From Bacteroidota bacterium (lineage in GTDB: Bacteria; Bacteroidota; Bacteroidia; Chitinophagales; BACL12), in the NCBI GenBank assembly GCA_016124275.1, contig WGOA01000065.1:1-49638 (forward strand): DNA of 49,638 nt, read 5' to 3'. The notes below the pieces were generated by a model. The model had not been told where the DNA came from and searched no databases. It saw only the letters and a program-made list of their open reading frames with translations. Of the stretch, positions 7,528 to 16,857 are shown in pieces. Within the stretch, counting starts at the first letter, position 1, and every line of letters begins with the position of its first letter. Position numbers and translations under genes: made by a program.

Positions 7528-8802
7528 TCATGACGCTGGCCGCTCCAAAACTTCGCGCCGCACAAAGTCTGCGGCCCAATGTTGAAAATTGGTTGGCCAG
7601 GTTTTGTACTGCTCAAAGAAGCCGGGTTTGTCGTATTCGTAAAGACGCACAATGTCAGCAGCGTTGAGGCTGACCAACAGTTGCCGCACCACGTTCCAGG
7701 TGCTTTCTGAAAGACTGCGGTGCGGGTGCGTCAGGGCAAGCATCAGTTCTGGCGAGGCCTGGTCGGCTTGGGGCAGCTGATTGCGCTGCAACATAACCAG
7801 CAACTTGTCCAACTCGTGGTAAAGCTCAGGCAGTTTGTTTTCAGCGGTGAGTTGCAGCATGGTGCGGCGCAATTCGCCCTCATTCAGTGCCAGCAGATCC
7901 TGATCAGGTCGCGCATCGGCCAGCGCGCGCATGAGCACAGCCGTTTGCAACCGCCGAAGCACATGCGTGTTTTCGCGGTACAGCGTCCATTGAAGGTCCA
8001 CCAGTTTCTCAGCATAAAGCAGCGGCATGAGCCCATCATCGTGGATATGGCGCTCCAAATGACCGTGGTTAGGTTGCCCGGAAAGTCGCGCTTGCGCAGC
8101 ATCCATGGCCACGATCAACGGCTTGCCGCCAGGTAGGTCGCGGAAAAGGTACAGTCCGCCGAATGCGCGGGTAAAAAACGACCGGGTATTGGTATAGGGA
8201 ATATCCGGAATTGCAAGGCTCCGGTAGCGCAGGTCGCCATGCTGGCGCACACTGTCGGCAAGGGCTTGCAGCAACGCGCGGTCCGCCCAGGCCATGCGCT
8301 GGTTGTTAAAGCGGTGCACCAATTCGCGCTGTGCACCCGCATGCACCATGAGGCCACCCGCTGCGTGAAAGCGCAAGGTGATGGCCTCAATCATGAGCAA
8401 ATCGGCCGGGACACGGTACGCACTGATTTCCTGATCCACATCAATCCAGATGGCTGTGCTGGCCGTCAAGTCGGCAATCTGCGCATTGGCCGCCTGAAAA
8501 ACCACCTTCAACAAGTGTTTGTCAAAGCTGTGGTAGGGAAAGTAAACCGGCAGGTCTCTCTGAGCCGGCGAAAGAATGATGGCGTAGGGATTTACCGCTC
8601 CGCCGTGGCTCAGATAAAAAGGATCGCTGCGCTCCTCAGCAATATCAGGGCTCCATCCCCAACCATCAACCCGAAAGGAGGCGAGGTAGGTTTTAGGCAA
8701 GCCTATCTCCTTGAGGCACGCATTGTAGCGATCCACCTGCGAAAGCTGGTTAACAGGCAAAAGGCCCTGACCAAAAAGTCCGGTTTCCATCAGGCGTTCC
8801 AT
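7528..8802 (-). CDS. Cytosolic protein of unknown function, AAA ATPase partner
   Basis: A 424-residue soluble protein with no signal peptide or membrane span. It begins METGLFGQGLLPVNQLSQVDRYNACLKEIGLPKT, includes GWSPDIAEERSDPFYLSHGGAVNPYAIILSP and a long basic/aromatic middle (FFTRAFGGLYLFRDLPGGKPLIVAMDAAQARLSG), and ends in helices. I see no nucleotide-binding or hydrolase motif and cannot name the family. The gene begins three bases after the ATPase stop codon, so the two proteins are probably made together and may form a complex. ATG at 8802 was taken; the next Met (8790) is also possible. Confidence 0.7.
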   Translation of the reverse strand: MERLMETGLFGQGLLPVNQLSQVDRYNACLKEIGLPKTYLASFRVDGWGWSPDIAEERSDPFYLSHGGAVNPYAIILSPAQRDLPVYFPYHSFDKHLLKVVFQAANAQIADLTASTAIWIDVDQEISAYRVPADLLMIEAITLRFHAAGGLMVHAGAQRELVHRFNNQRMAWADRALLQALADSVRQHGDLRYRSLAIPDIPYTNTRSFFTRAFGGLYLFRDLPGGKPLIVAMDAAQARLSGQPNHGHLERHIHDDGLMPLLYAEKLVDLQWTLYRENTHVLRRLQTAVLMRALADARPDQDLLALNEGELRRTMLQLTAENKLPELYHELDKLLVMLQRNQLPQADQASPELMLALTHPHRSLSESTWNVVRQLLVSLNAADIVRLYEYDKPGFFEQYKTWPTNFQHWAADFVRREVLERPAS

Positions 8803-8805
8803 GGC

Positions 8806-10794
8806 TTAGCGGGAATTGTTTTGATCAAAAGACTGCGATGCCCGCTGCTCTGATTCCAGACGCTCCATGGCCGCGTGCTGAACATGAAGCCGTTCGCGAG
8901 CCTGCTCAATATCGCGCTCCAAACCTGATGCATTAATGCGCAGGGCGTTCTCCATGTAGTTGAGCGCTTCGCGCAAGCGCAGGTCGGCAAAACTGAGGGT
9001 GCCGAGATTGGAACGAACCAATTCGCGAAGCATGTTCAGTTTTGTGTCGTAGTCTTTCCGGAAAAACTCATCGGGACTTTCCATCCAGGTTTCCGGAAAG
9101 TCAACGTCAATGACCCTGGCATCCACAGATTTTTGTATGTTTCGCAAATCGCGGCTGGAGAAAAATGGATACCGCTCCATGATGGCCGTGTAAAACAGAC
9201 TAAAAAAGCGGTGTTCCGTGGGGTCTGTATGTCGATGGGTCTGTTCGTACACGTCGCGAATGCCGTCCTGGCTAAATTGGTAAGGGCCCTGATCAATGGC
9301 GGATAAAGAGCGAATGGGTTCCTGCGCCTGCAGGTATTGGTAGCCCTGTGGATCTTTCATGCCCACAAATCCCGGCATGAGCTTGTCAAATTTTTTCCAC
9401 CAAAGGAAATCCTGGTCCAGAAAATCCTCTTGGGTTTTGGCACCGTCAATGGCCACGCGGTACTGAATCCGCGACAACACCGCTTTGTCCAACTGGTCCG
9501 GAATATTGGTGAACAGGCTGATTAACTTGTTGCCGTGGTTGACGGCATAGGCACCTTCCGTATTGCGCAAAAAGACGCCGATGAATTCGCGCACCCCGGC
9601 GGATACGCCCTGCCGCGTGCGCTCCTCCAGGTTGTTTTCCGCATCATCAATGGGCGCAAACACAATCTTAGTGGTATCCTGCATAGGCCGGAACCATTCC
9701 GCAGCGCGCTCGGCAGAGCCGCCCTGGTACGTGGAGATAATGTTCTCCGGAAGGGGCCAAAACAAGAAATTGCGACCGATGCGCTCGCACATGTCTTGCA
9801 GGAAGGTGGCGGTAGCGGCAATCAACATAGACTTTCCTGTGCCCGGCCGGCCATCGCCCATAGTGATGGCGGGTAGTCCGCCCAATTCCAGCATGGGATT
9901 ACGGCGCGTTTCGGGATCGTAGCACAACAAACGCTCTGCAAAGCGCCGAAACATATGTTTGGCATCCCGGTTGGCCACAATCTCGCCCCATTCAATGCGG
10001 TTGAATTCAACCGTGTGCACTCTGGCTCCGGAAACCGTCTCCCAGCCCTGGACCACAAACTCCGAATGCTCAATCCGGTAGTGGTTGTTGGTGAAAAACT
10101 CCGTGTAGCGGAAGGCATCTTTGCGCAATTGAACTTCTTCGATCATGCGCTCAAAGTAGAGCAAGCTGAGCGCCAGAAAATCCAATTCGCTGTTCACGGT
10201 TCCCGATCGCTCTAGATAGGCCCCGTAGTAATAGAGCATACTGCTGGTGGCTGAGCTTGGCCGCTGCAGCACCACTTCGGGAATTCCCCCAAACTGAATT
10301 TTAATGGCGCTGGCCTCTTCAGCCCGATGCTCTGCCAGGCGCCAATGGGTGTAGGCGGCGGCGGCGAAGACACTGATGGCTGCTGCTGTTTCCAGTTTGT
10401 CGTGAAATTCAGGAAGCTCACTTTGGTGCATGCTGCCCTGGCGATTGCGGAGCAACAAAGCTTCCAAACCAGAGGATTGCTCATATAGACGAGCGAGGTG
10501 TTTGCCCAGACAAAGTCCGTCGCGCAAACTGTTCAAAACATAAGAAACTGTATTGCTCAGGAGCATTCGGTCATCCGAAATCCGCACCGCTTCTTTCATG
10601 ATGCTGGTACTGTCCTCTTGCTCAATACCTAAAGCTTTGTTATGGATAAGAAAACTTACATCCATATCCTGCTTCTCCGCCTGCCGGCGATCGGGCTTCC
10701 AGGTAGCCAGCTTGAGGTACTGCGAAACTTCCTCGCGGTATCGGCGCAGATCTTCCGCGCTGACTGGAATCAGGGGCGCTTCACTTTTTTGCAT
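8806..10794 (-). CDS. AAA ATPase of unknown role
   Basis: A 662-residue protein with one AAA module in its middle. Walker A is G-D-G-R-P-G-T-G-K-S (about 313-322), close to the classical GPPGTGKT but with Arg before the Pro. Walker B is IVFAPIDDAE (about 377-386). Sensor 1 falls in LISLFTNIPDQLDKAVLSRIQYRVAI (about 424-449), the classical-AAA form of ATNRPDxLDxAxxxR. YQGGSAERAA (about 356-365) could be the pore loop. The first 300 residues form a novel helical domain and the last 90 a charged coil. The combination does not match FtsH, MoxR, ClpX or a known toxin system that I recognise. Its start overlaps the preceding gene by 14 bases; the next gene follows after three. Confidence 0.85.
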   Translation of the reverse strand: MQKSEAPLIPVSAEDLRRYREEVSQYLKLATWKPDRRQAEKQDMDVSFLIHNKALGIEQEDSTSIMKEAVRISDDRMLLSNTVSYVLNSLRDGLCLGKHLARLYEQSSGLEALLLRNRQGSMHQSELPEFHDKLETAAAISVFAAAAYTHWRLAEHRAEEASAIKIQFGGIPEVVLQRPSSATSSMLYYYGAYLERSGTVNSELDFLALSLLYFERMIEEVQLRKDAFRYTEFFTNNHYRIEHSEFVVQGWETVSGARVHTVEFNRIEWGEIVANRDAKHMFRRFAERLLCYDPETRRNPMLELGGLPAITMGDGRPGTGKSMLIAATATFLQDMCERIGRNFLFWPLPENIISTYQGGSAERAAEWFRPMQDTTKIVFAPIDDAENNLEERTRQGVSAGVREFIGVFLRNTEGAYAVNHGNKLISLFTNIPDQLDKAVLSRIQYRVAIDGAKTQEDFLDQDFLWWKKFDKLMPGFVGMKDPQGYQYLQAQEPIRSLSAIDQGPYQFSQDGIRDVYEQTHRHTDPTEHRFFSLFYTAIMERYPFFSSRDLRNIQKSVDARVIDVDFPETWMESPDEFFRKDYDTKLNMLRELVRSNLGTLSFADLRLREALNYMENALRINASGLERDIEQARERLHVQHAAMERLESEQRASQSFDQNNSR

Positions 10795-11899
10795 GGCGTC
10801 CCGGGGTTGTTGGGATGAACGTTATGGGTGGCAGGGCCAGTTCGCGCAGTTTCTCCGGATAATGATCGTTGAGGTACTGAACCACACCGTGTGTTGCCAT
10901 CATGTAGCTATGAATCTCGCTGACGTTTCGCTCCATGGTTTCCTTTCCGGTCTTATCAACAAAGAAGATCTGCCGCAATTCGCCTGCGGATAACAAACTC
11001 TTTGTTTTGGTTTCGCCTATCGAGAAAATGATCTCGGTGGTAAATAAAAAAATGAGATCATCCGGCCCGAAATTTTTGCGGAGAATCAGCGAGTAAAAAT
11101 GCTCATCACGGGCATAAGGACCGTACAACGGACCGAGCTCTATGCGTTTGAGCACTTTGGGCGAATGGCTCTTAAACGCTGCATCAAGATCGGTGGCAAT
11201 GACTTGCAGCGGTGCCGTGTTGTTGCTGATTTTCCGGATGCTCTGCTCGTAGAGCGCCAATTCAGCCGGGGTGTACTTTGAATGAAATCCCGCTTGCTCC
11301 TCCAAAATAAGCATATAGACGTGCGGTCGATTCGTCAGCACATCAAAAGCTCCCCAGGAGTACAAGAGTTTTTTAGGTTGTCCCGCTGTTGCAGGCTCCA
11401 ACAATTTCCATTCGCCCGGTGAAAACTCCCGAAACAATCCGCCCAGGGTTGAATAGCGGTTCAGCAGCAGAAAATACTCGCGCTTTCCGAGCTGTTGCAA
11501 CAGCGTATTGGGCACCTGCATGTGCCGGAACAGCGCGTCCAGAATGGCTTGTTTGAGCACTTCAACGGTGGGCAGTTCGCGGAGGCTCTGCTCGCGGATT
11601 TCCAAGTCGTGTTCCAGTTCTTTGAATTCAATGAAACTGGGGAAGCTCGAATCGGTAGGATCATAACGCAACTTACGCTCTGGCTCGCAGAGGTATTTCA
11701 TGCGCATGCATTCCACCGTATTGAGGAATTGGCTGGAAAATTTCTGCAGGATGGCAATCTCAAGCGGATCATCCTTGGTGCGGTTGCGCAGCGATTCCAA
11801 CAGCCGGTCAAACACACTTTGCAGGTAGCTGAAATAGGCGATGTATTCATCTCCGCCCTCCAGCGTGGTTTTATCCAGCGCGGTAAGTTCGCGGAGCAT
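10781..11899 (-). CDS. Protein of unknown function upstream of the AAA ATPase
   Basis: A soluble protein of about 372 residues, mostly helical at the start (EYIAYFSYLQSVFDRLLESLRNRTK) and mixed alpha/beta later (YARDEHFYSLILRKNFGPDDLIFLFTTEIIFSIG). I do not recognise it. No signal peptide or membrane span. The frame can begin at a GTG at 11914, but the ATG at 11899 has a purine-rich AAAGAG about nine bases before it and was preferred. It follows the coiled-coil gene closely and overlaps the ATPase gene by 14 bases, so it is a fixed part of the operon rather than an insertion. Confidence 0.7.
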   Translation of the reverse strand: MLRELTALDKTTLEGGDEYIAYFSYLQSVFDRLLESLRNRTKDDPLEIAILQKFSSQFLNTVECMRMKYLCEPERKLRYDPTDSSFPSFIEFKELEHDLEIREQSLRELPTVEVLKQAILDALFRHMQVPNTLLQQLGKREYFLLLNRYSTLGGLFREFSPGEWKLLEPATAGQPKKLLYSWGAFDVLTNRPHVYMLILEEQAGFHSKYTPAELALYEQSIRKISNNTAPLQVIATDLDAAFKSHSPKVLKRIELGPLYGPYARDEHFYSLILRKNFGPDDLIFLFTTEIIFSIGETKTKSLLSAGELRQIFFVDKTGKETMERNVSEIHSYMMATHGVVQYLNDHYPEKLRELALPPITFIPTTPGRHAKK

Positions 11900-11936
11900 G
11901 TCTGACTCTTTCACAGGTTGGGTTGTTCTGGAACGA

Positions 11937-13334
11937 TCATTCCATTAAGCTGTCCACTGCTGCGCCGGGGCCGGCGGGTGGTGTGGAGGCCGGTTTGGCT
12001 GGAGGGTTTGCAGCAGGTGTGCCAGCAGCCGGTGACTCGTATTGAAACGAAAACTCCTTGGAAACGTCAATGCCGTACTTGCTCCGGTGCTCTTCGGCCA
12101 GTTTGGCATCTTCTTCTTTGTAACGCTGAGTTGCCTGGGCCATGGCCACGAGAACCTGGTGCAACTGCGCCATGCGCGAGGGGTGCTTCTTAATGCGGTC
12201 AATACGGTCGCGCTCCGAAGACACAAAGACTTTAGCGGCAATTTCGCTGATGAGCTGATCGGTCTTGACACCGGCATCTTCGTAAATGGAGGCTGCCTCC
12301 TGCGCCGTGGCAGACTGAATCAACTGCAAACCGGATTCATACGTGGTGATGCGCTCTTCCGTATCCGAGCGCAACTGTCCAATGAGCTGTTTGAGGTTGT
12401 TTTTGGTGGTGGTTTGGGCTTCTAAGTGCACCACAATCTGGTCCACAAAACGCTCTTTGCTTTGGAAAATACCCAACGCTATGTTGTAGCGACCCTTGAG
12501 TTCAGCGCGCTGCTCGCGCAAATCGGCAATTTTCTTCTGTTGTTCGGTGTGCTCGGGTGAAGAATTCTCGAATTCCTCCAACTGCAGTTCAGCCTGTTTG
12601 AGGCGGGCTTCCAGATCGACGAGATCTTTCTGGCGCTCCTCCATGACCTCTGCAGCTTTCTCTTTGGTTTGAAAGGCCATGTCTTTGCGGTGTTTCAGGG
12701 CTTCGATCTGCCCCTCCACTTCGCCAATCATGCCTTCAATGATTTTGACCATGCCGCTGACCTGGCTGATGATCCGGTGGAGCGAGTCTTTGATGTCCGC
12801 ATTCTTAAGACGGTCGCGGTACATCTTGTTGGCTTCTTCCGTAGAAGTTTTGATTTCCGTGAGTGCCTCCTCTACCTCTTTAGACATCCGCTTGACTCTG
12901 CGATTCTTAAGACCGAACAACAAGTTGGCCAGGTCAGGCATGCCTTTAGCCTTCGCAAGCGCCTTTTCTGCATTGGTGAAAGCCGCTTTAGCCCGTTCAA
13001 CAATAGCTTCTTCCTGATCGTTGAGCTCTTGCAATTGGGCAAATTCTCCCCCGCAGGAATCCAGCATGGCGCGCAAATGCAACATCAATTCGTTCAGGTC
13101 CTTTTCGGTGTTCTGAACGTCCTGATTCAGCGACCCAAAATTGGCCTGAATGATGTCCCGGACTACTTCTTCTGTGCTCCGGTTTTGTTGGATGGCTTTT
13201 TCAATATCTGATTCAATCTGATCAAGCTTTCCGGCAATGTCCGTGCCTTTTTTAGCCTGAATGTTTGATTTTAGAATATTAACTTTGTTTTGATCACCCA
13301 ATTGTTCCAGGAGATCGTAGGATTCGTTTGCCAT
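11937..13334 (-). CDS. Long coiled-coil protein, first gene of the AAA operon
   Basis: A 465-residue protein dominated by heptad-rich helices: about residues 30-130, then 145-300 (including AEVMEERQKDLVDLEARLKQ and the segment after it) and 305-410. It ends in an Ala/Pro linker (AAGTPAANPPAKPASTPPAG) and the short terminus VDSLME. No signal peptide or membrane span. Length and helical plan recall TelA (toxic anion resistance) or PspA-like membrane-stress proteins, but I cannot see a diagnostic motif, so that is only a direction to test. Being first, with its own promoter candidate at 13368-13397, it is likely the most abundant product and may be a scaffold or filament acted on by the ATPase. 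Confidence 0.75.
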   Translation of the reverse strand: MANESYDLLEQLGDQNKVNILKSNIQAKKGTDIAGKLDQIESDIEKAIQQNRSTEEVVRDIIQANFGSLNQDVQNTEKDLNELMLHLRAMLDSCGGEFAQLQELNDQEEAIVERAKAAFTNAEKALAKAKGMPDLANLLFGLKNRRVKRMSKEVEEALTEIKTSTEEANKMYRDRLKNADIKDSLHRIISQVSGMVKIIEGMIGEVEGQIEALKHRKDMAFQTKEKAAEVMEERQKDLVDLEARLKQAELQLEEFENSSPEHTEQQKKIADLREQRAELKGRYNIALGIFQSKERFVDQIVVHLEAQTTTKNNLKQLIGQLRSDTEERITTYESGLQLIQSATAQEAASIYEDAGVKTDQLISEIAAKVFVSSERDRIDRIKKHPSRMAQLHQVLVAMAQATQRYKEEDAKLAEEHRSKYGIDVSKEFSFQYESPAAGTPAANPPAKPASTPPAGPGAAVDSLME

Positions 13335-13367
13335 GTTCAGAAGTAGGGTTGAAAATTATACCGACAC

Positions 13368-13397
13368 CAAATTAGCGCAAAGTTCCTTGTTTTGCAA
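13368..13397 (-). promoter_or_regulatory. Promoter candidate of the seven-gene AAA operon
   Basis: On the minus strand TTG (13397-13395) is followed after 20 bases by TAATTTG (13374-13368), close to the Bacteroidota TTG-N19-21-TAnnTTTG arrangement. Transcription would start about 25-30 bases before the ATG at 13334. The TTG lies in a small inverted repeat, CCTTG-TTTTG-CAAGG (13385-13399), which could hold a regulator. Confidence 0.4.
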
Positions 13398-13571
13398 GGT
13401 AGTGGGTAGTATTTAAGACTTTTTAACTAAAGGGCATCGCCAAAGCAAGGGCGGGTTCCGGCCGCTTAATGCCACCATTAGTGGCCAAGAATGCCCTTAA
13501 CGCTGCCTGAAGGGTTTGTTAAATTAGAGAAGGTGCACAACTAATTGAGGGCAATCTGACACGCATAAAAA

Positions 13572-13606
13572 TTAATCAATAATCAATTGCACATAGCATT
13601 GATTAA
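13572..13606. promoter_or_regulatory. Inverted repeat upstream of the sulfatase gene
   Basis: TTAATCAAT (13572-13580) and ATTGATTAA (13598-13606) form perfect 9-bp arms around a 17-base spacer in an AT-rich stretch of the 394-base gap between the divergent AAA operon and the sulfatase gene. The rest of that gap holds no gene. Too widely spaced for a terminator; a dimeric regulator site is the likely reading. Confidence 0.35.
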
Positions 13607-13728
13607 AATTGGTATTTGTATTCAGAAAAATCCACTTAACACAGGTTTTTTTAGGAGTTCCCGCAGGTAAAGCGTAAATTCAAAGCTTGTTTTCAACGCT
13701 GACTCATCCGACACTCAACAAACTTCCA

Positions 13729-16700
13729 ATGCTTCGATTGTTTCCACTTTTGCTGCTCTTTTTATCCATGTTCAAGGTGCAGGCGCAAGCACCTCCCCCT
13801 GCTAAGCCAAATGTTCTTTTTATAGTGGTTGACGACCTCAGCGAATATGTTGGGTTCTTAAATGAGCATCCTCAATCCGTGACGCCGAACATGGATCGGC
13901 TTGCCCGCAGAGGCACCATTTTCATGAATGCCTATTGCAGTTCGCCACAATGCTCCCCTTCCCGGACCAGCATGTTGAGCGGAAAACTTCCGGATTACAC
14001 CGGAATTTATGAAGGCGGAGAATACGATGACGGCAATTTCAGAGGCAACTTTCACGGCCAGCCCGTGTTCACCCTGCCCGAAGTACTTAAAGATTCAGGA
14101 GGCTACTTTACTACGGGGGTGAGAAAGATTTTTCACGGCCGAAATCACGCCCTGCCCGCAAATGATCTTGACGTGGATGAATCCACTTCAGACGACTGCG
14201 CCAGGGGGAAAAGCTGGAGTCGCTGGAACAACTCGCCCAGCGCTGAGGTAGAACCTGTTCCATCAAAAAGGTTTGGCTGGAATACTTACCTGTGGGGAGG
14301 CTATGACAATAGCCAGGAGGTCAATGCTCCGGACTATCGGGCAACGACCAAGGCTATTGACCTTTTAGAGGATTACGTGGCCAATCCAGGCAACTATTGC
14401 GATCGACCGCTCTTTTTGGCGCTTGGCATTTTTCGGCCGCACATTCCCTACTACAGCCCTGAAAAATACTTTTCAGATTTCTACCAGCCGGATCCCTACC
14501 AGCTTCCCTACCGCAAGCCCTACAATGATCCGGTCAATGCTTTCCCGCCCAATGGAAACGTTCCCGCGCCGTCTCCCGATGCCATTCCTTCAGATTATGT
14601 AAACCTGCCCTTCATTGGCAAAACCAATGCGAACGGCAATGCTGAAGCACCCTATTTGTTTTTTAGGAACTATCCACTAACCCTTAGCCCGCTTCCTATT
14701 GTAGCCCCTGGGTTATCTGATTCAGCCCGGGAATCCATTTTGGGAAGATCCTTTGAAGCGAATTCCATGATTGCCTATCTGGCATCCATCCGCTTTGCCG
14801 ATGCCCAGGTGGGCAGAATTTTGGATGCTTTGGAATCCAAGCCCGGCATGATGGAGAATACCATCATCGTACTCGTCAGCGATCACGGTTATGCTTTTGG
14901 CGAAAAGCTGCACCATGGCAAGGTGGCTTTATGGGATCAGGTCACCCGGATTCCTATGGTGGTTGTTCACCCCAACAAACCCGGCAACCGGGTCAGTTAC
15001 CGTCCGGTGAGTTTGTTGGACATCTTCCCTACCCTGCTGGAGTTAACCGGCACCCCGGAACCCATGCTTCCCGGTGGGAGCCGTTACCTGGATGGAGAGA
15101 GCTTCGCCAACTTGCTGGACGATCCGGAAGCCATTCGAACCAAGCCCGTATTGGTGGCCACACAACTCAGCCGCTCTTATGCGGATGGCTATTGCTACCC
15201 GATGCATTCTGTGTTTAATCAGCGTTTCCACTACATCCGCTACCTGACCAATGGCCCGTTCAATGGCTCGGATTGCGACCTGGATGAACGCCGATTCCAG
15301 GAAGAGCTCTATGAAATTGGCGAGCGACGCGACGTGGATCCCAATGAGTTTGTTAACCTGGCTAACGAACCCGCTTACCAGGGCATCAAGAATTACCTGG
15401 CGCAATACTTGCCGGAAGGCCCGCTGTACAATCAGTCCGGGGGAAAGGCGGAAATTTTGTTGGGCAACATTGCTTGTATCCTCAACCTGAGCAGCAACCA
15501 TGTGGTGAAGGGCCAATTCACCCGCAGCAACGGAACCGTGTTCAACAGCCCACCGGAGGGTTTTGTGTTTGAATGGAGTTCCCCTGCATTTTTTGCCCCT
15601 GTTTACGGAGATTCAGTAGCGCTTGGTGCTGCTGTGATCAATTCCGCATCCCTACCCACGTTGAAGCGCCTTCCCTTGACCCTAAGGGTGATTGACACAG
15701 CCAGCGGATTGTACTTTGAAACGCTGGAGCAAATCAATTTCAAATCGGTCAACGTGCCCTCAGCGGCGTTTTCGGTCAGTACCCCTGAGCCAGGCGTTGT
15801 TCAGGTTTTGCTCAACAGCCTGACCGGCTTTGCTGCAAGCCGGACTTGGGAATTTGGCGATGGCACGGTGCTTGAAGAAACTCACCCTGCGCCACACCGG
15901 TACAGCCGTCCTGGAGAATACCTTATTCGGCATACAGCAACCTACGGAACAGACCCGGACAATACCTGCGTACGCCGTGAAGACGTTACCGTAACTATTG
16001 ATACGGCGGCTTTCATTGGTCAGCCCTGCCCTACGCCTCTTTATCTGTCAACAGCAACCATTGCCAGCAACAACGCCAAGCTAAAATGGGAACCGGTTTT
16101 TGGCGCGAATCGATATGAATTCCGAGCACGATCCATCAAGTTCCCGGATATTGCCTGGTTATCGGGCAGCAAGGCGGACAACTTCATCGTGATTCCGGGT
16201 TTAAAACCCAATGAAGAATACGAGTACCAGGTGCGGGCCATTTGCCCGGCTATGGCCACCGATACCAGCGAATGGTCCTATCCCTACCTGTTCAAGACCC
16301 CAACCTGCTTTGCGCCGATCAACCTGACGGTGGATGATATTACGGCCACGTCAGCGTCTCTGGAATGGGTCAACCAAAGCGCTACGGTATCTAACCATGA
16401 AGTTCTGGCCCGGCCGTTAGGCGGCGGTCCTGCGATTAGCATTCCGGTGGCCGGCGGTTCTTCCGCAATTTTAGGTGGTCTGGCTCCATCCACGACCTAT
16501 GAAATGGCGGTTCGGCCGCGCTGCCCCAATGCCGTTGGCGGACCGGGTACAGCAGGACCGCTGACCCAAAAGAAAATATTTACCACACTTTCTCTGCGGG
16601 AGGAATCGCTGCTCAGCCAGGAAAATTCATTGCAACTCCAGCCCAACCCCGCCATGGAATTTGTGCAAATTCAACTCCAGGGTCAAGGTGGAACCCTGCG

Positions 16701-16857
16701 AATTTTGGATGCAACCGGCAGGTTGTTCCAACAACAATCCGTGCTTTCTCCTGTCATAGAATTGCCGGTCAGCACCTGGCAGGCCGGGGTTTACCTGGTG
16801 GAATGGTTGACGGAAGACGGGAAGGCGTTTAGCAAAAAGTTGCTCATTCAGCATTGA
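13729..16857 (+). CDS. Secreted sulfatase with PKD, FN3 and T9SS sorting domain
   Basis: A 1042-residue exported type I sulfatase. Signal peptide MLRLFPLLLLFLSMFKVQA; then NVLFIVVDDLS with the calcium-binding Asp pair (35-36), and the catalytic motif C75-S-P-S-R (SSPQCSPSRTSMLSG), whose Cys must be converted to formylglycine. Later SDHGYAFGE and HGKVALWDQVTRIPMVV carry further metal and sulfate ligands. The catalytic domain (about 25-540) most resembles the iduronate-2-sulfatase-like S1 group. A PKD-like domain (TWEFGDGT, about 690-765) and two FN3-like repeats follow, then the T9SS domain from LQPNPAMEFVQI to KAFSKKLLIQH. It probably removes sulfate from extracellular polysaccharides such as algal polymers; the substrate is unproven. 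The ATG at 13729 begins the signal peptide; the upstream TTG at 13687 does not. Confidence 0.9.
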   Translation: MLRLFPLLLLFLSMFKVQAQAPPPAKPNVLFIVVDDLSEYVGFLNEHPQSVTPNMDRLARRGTIFMNAYCSSPQCSPSRTSMLSGKLPDYTGIYEGGEYDDGNFRGNFHGQPVFTLPEVLKDSGGYFTTGVRKIFHGRNHALPANDLDVDESTSDDCARGKSWSRWNNSPSAEVEPVPSKRFGWNTYLWGGYDNSQEVNAPDYRATTKAIDLLEDYVANPGNYCDRPLFLALGIFRPHIPYYSPEKYFSDFYQPDPYQLPYRKPYNDPVNAFPPNGNVPAPSPDAIPSDYVNLPFIGKTNANGNAEAPYLFFRNYPLTLSPLPIVAPGLSDSARESILGRSFEANSMIAYLASIRFADAQVGRILDALESKPGMMENTIIVLVSDHGYAFGEKLHHGKVALWDQVTRIPMVVVHPNKPGNRVSYRPVSLLDIFPTLLELTGTPEPMLPGGSRYLDGESFANLLDDPEAIRTKPVLVATQLSRSYADGYCYPMHSVFNQRFHYIRYLTNGPFNGSDCDLDERRFQEELYEIGERRDVDPNEFVNLANEPAYQGIKNYLAQYLPEGPLYNQSGGKAEILLGNIACILNLSSNHVVKGQFTRSNGTVFNSPPEGFVFEWSSPAFFAPVYGDSVALGAAVINSASLPTLKRLPLTLRVIDTASGLYFETLEQINFKSVNVPSAAFSVSTPEPGVVQVLLNSLTGFAASRTWEFGDGTVLEETHPAPHRYSRPGEYLIRHTATYGTDPDNTCVRREDVTVTIDTAAFIGQPCPTPLYLSTATIASNNAKLKWEPVFGANRYEFRARSIKFPDIAWLSGSKADNFIVIPGLKPNEEYEYQVRAICPAMATDTSEWSYPYLFKTPTCFAPINLTVDDITATSASLEWVNQSATVSNHEVLARPLGGGPAISIPVAGGSSAILGGLAPSTTYEMAVRPRCPNAVGGPGTAGPLTQKKIFTTLSLREESLLSQENSLQLQPNPAMEFVQIQLQGQGGTLRILDATGRLFQQQSVLSPVIELPVSTWQAGVYLVEWLTEDGKAFSKKLLIQH

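Noticed and set aside
4654..13334. Reading the AAA operon as a known anti-phage island
   Set aside because: No nuclease, cyclase, reverse transcriptase, TIR or protease effector motif is visible, and no integrase or phage genes flank it.
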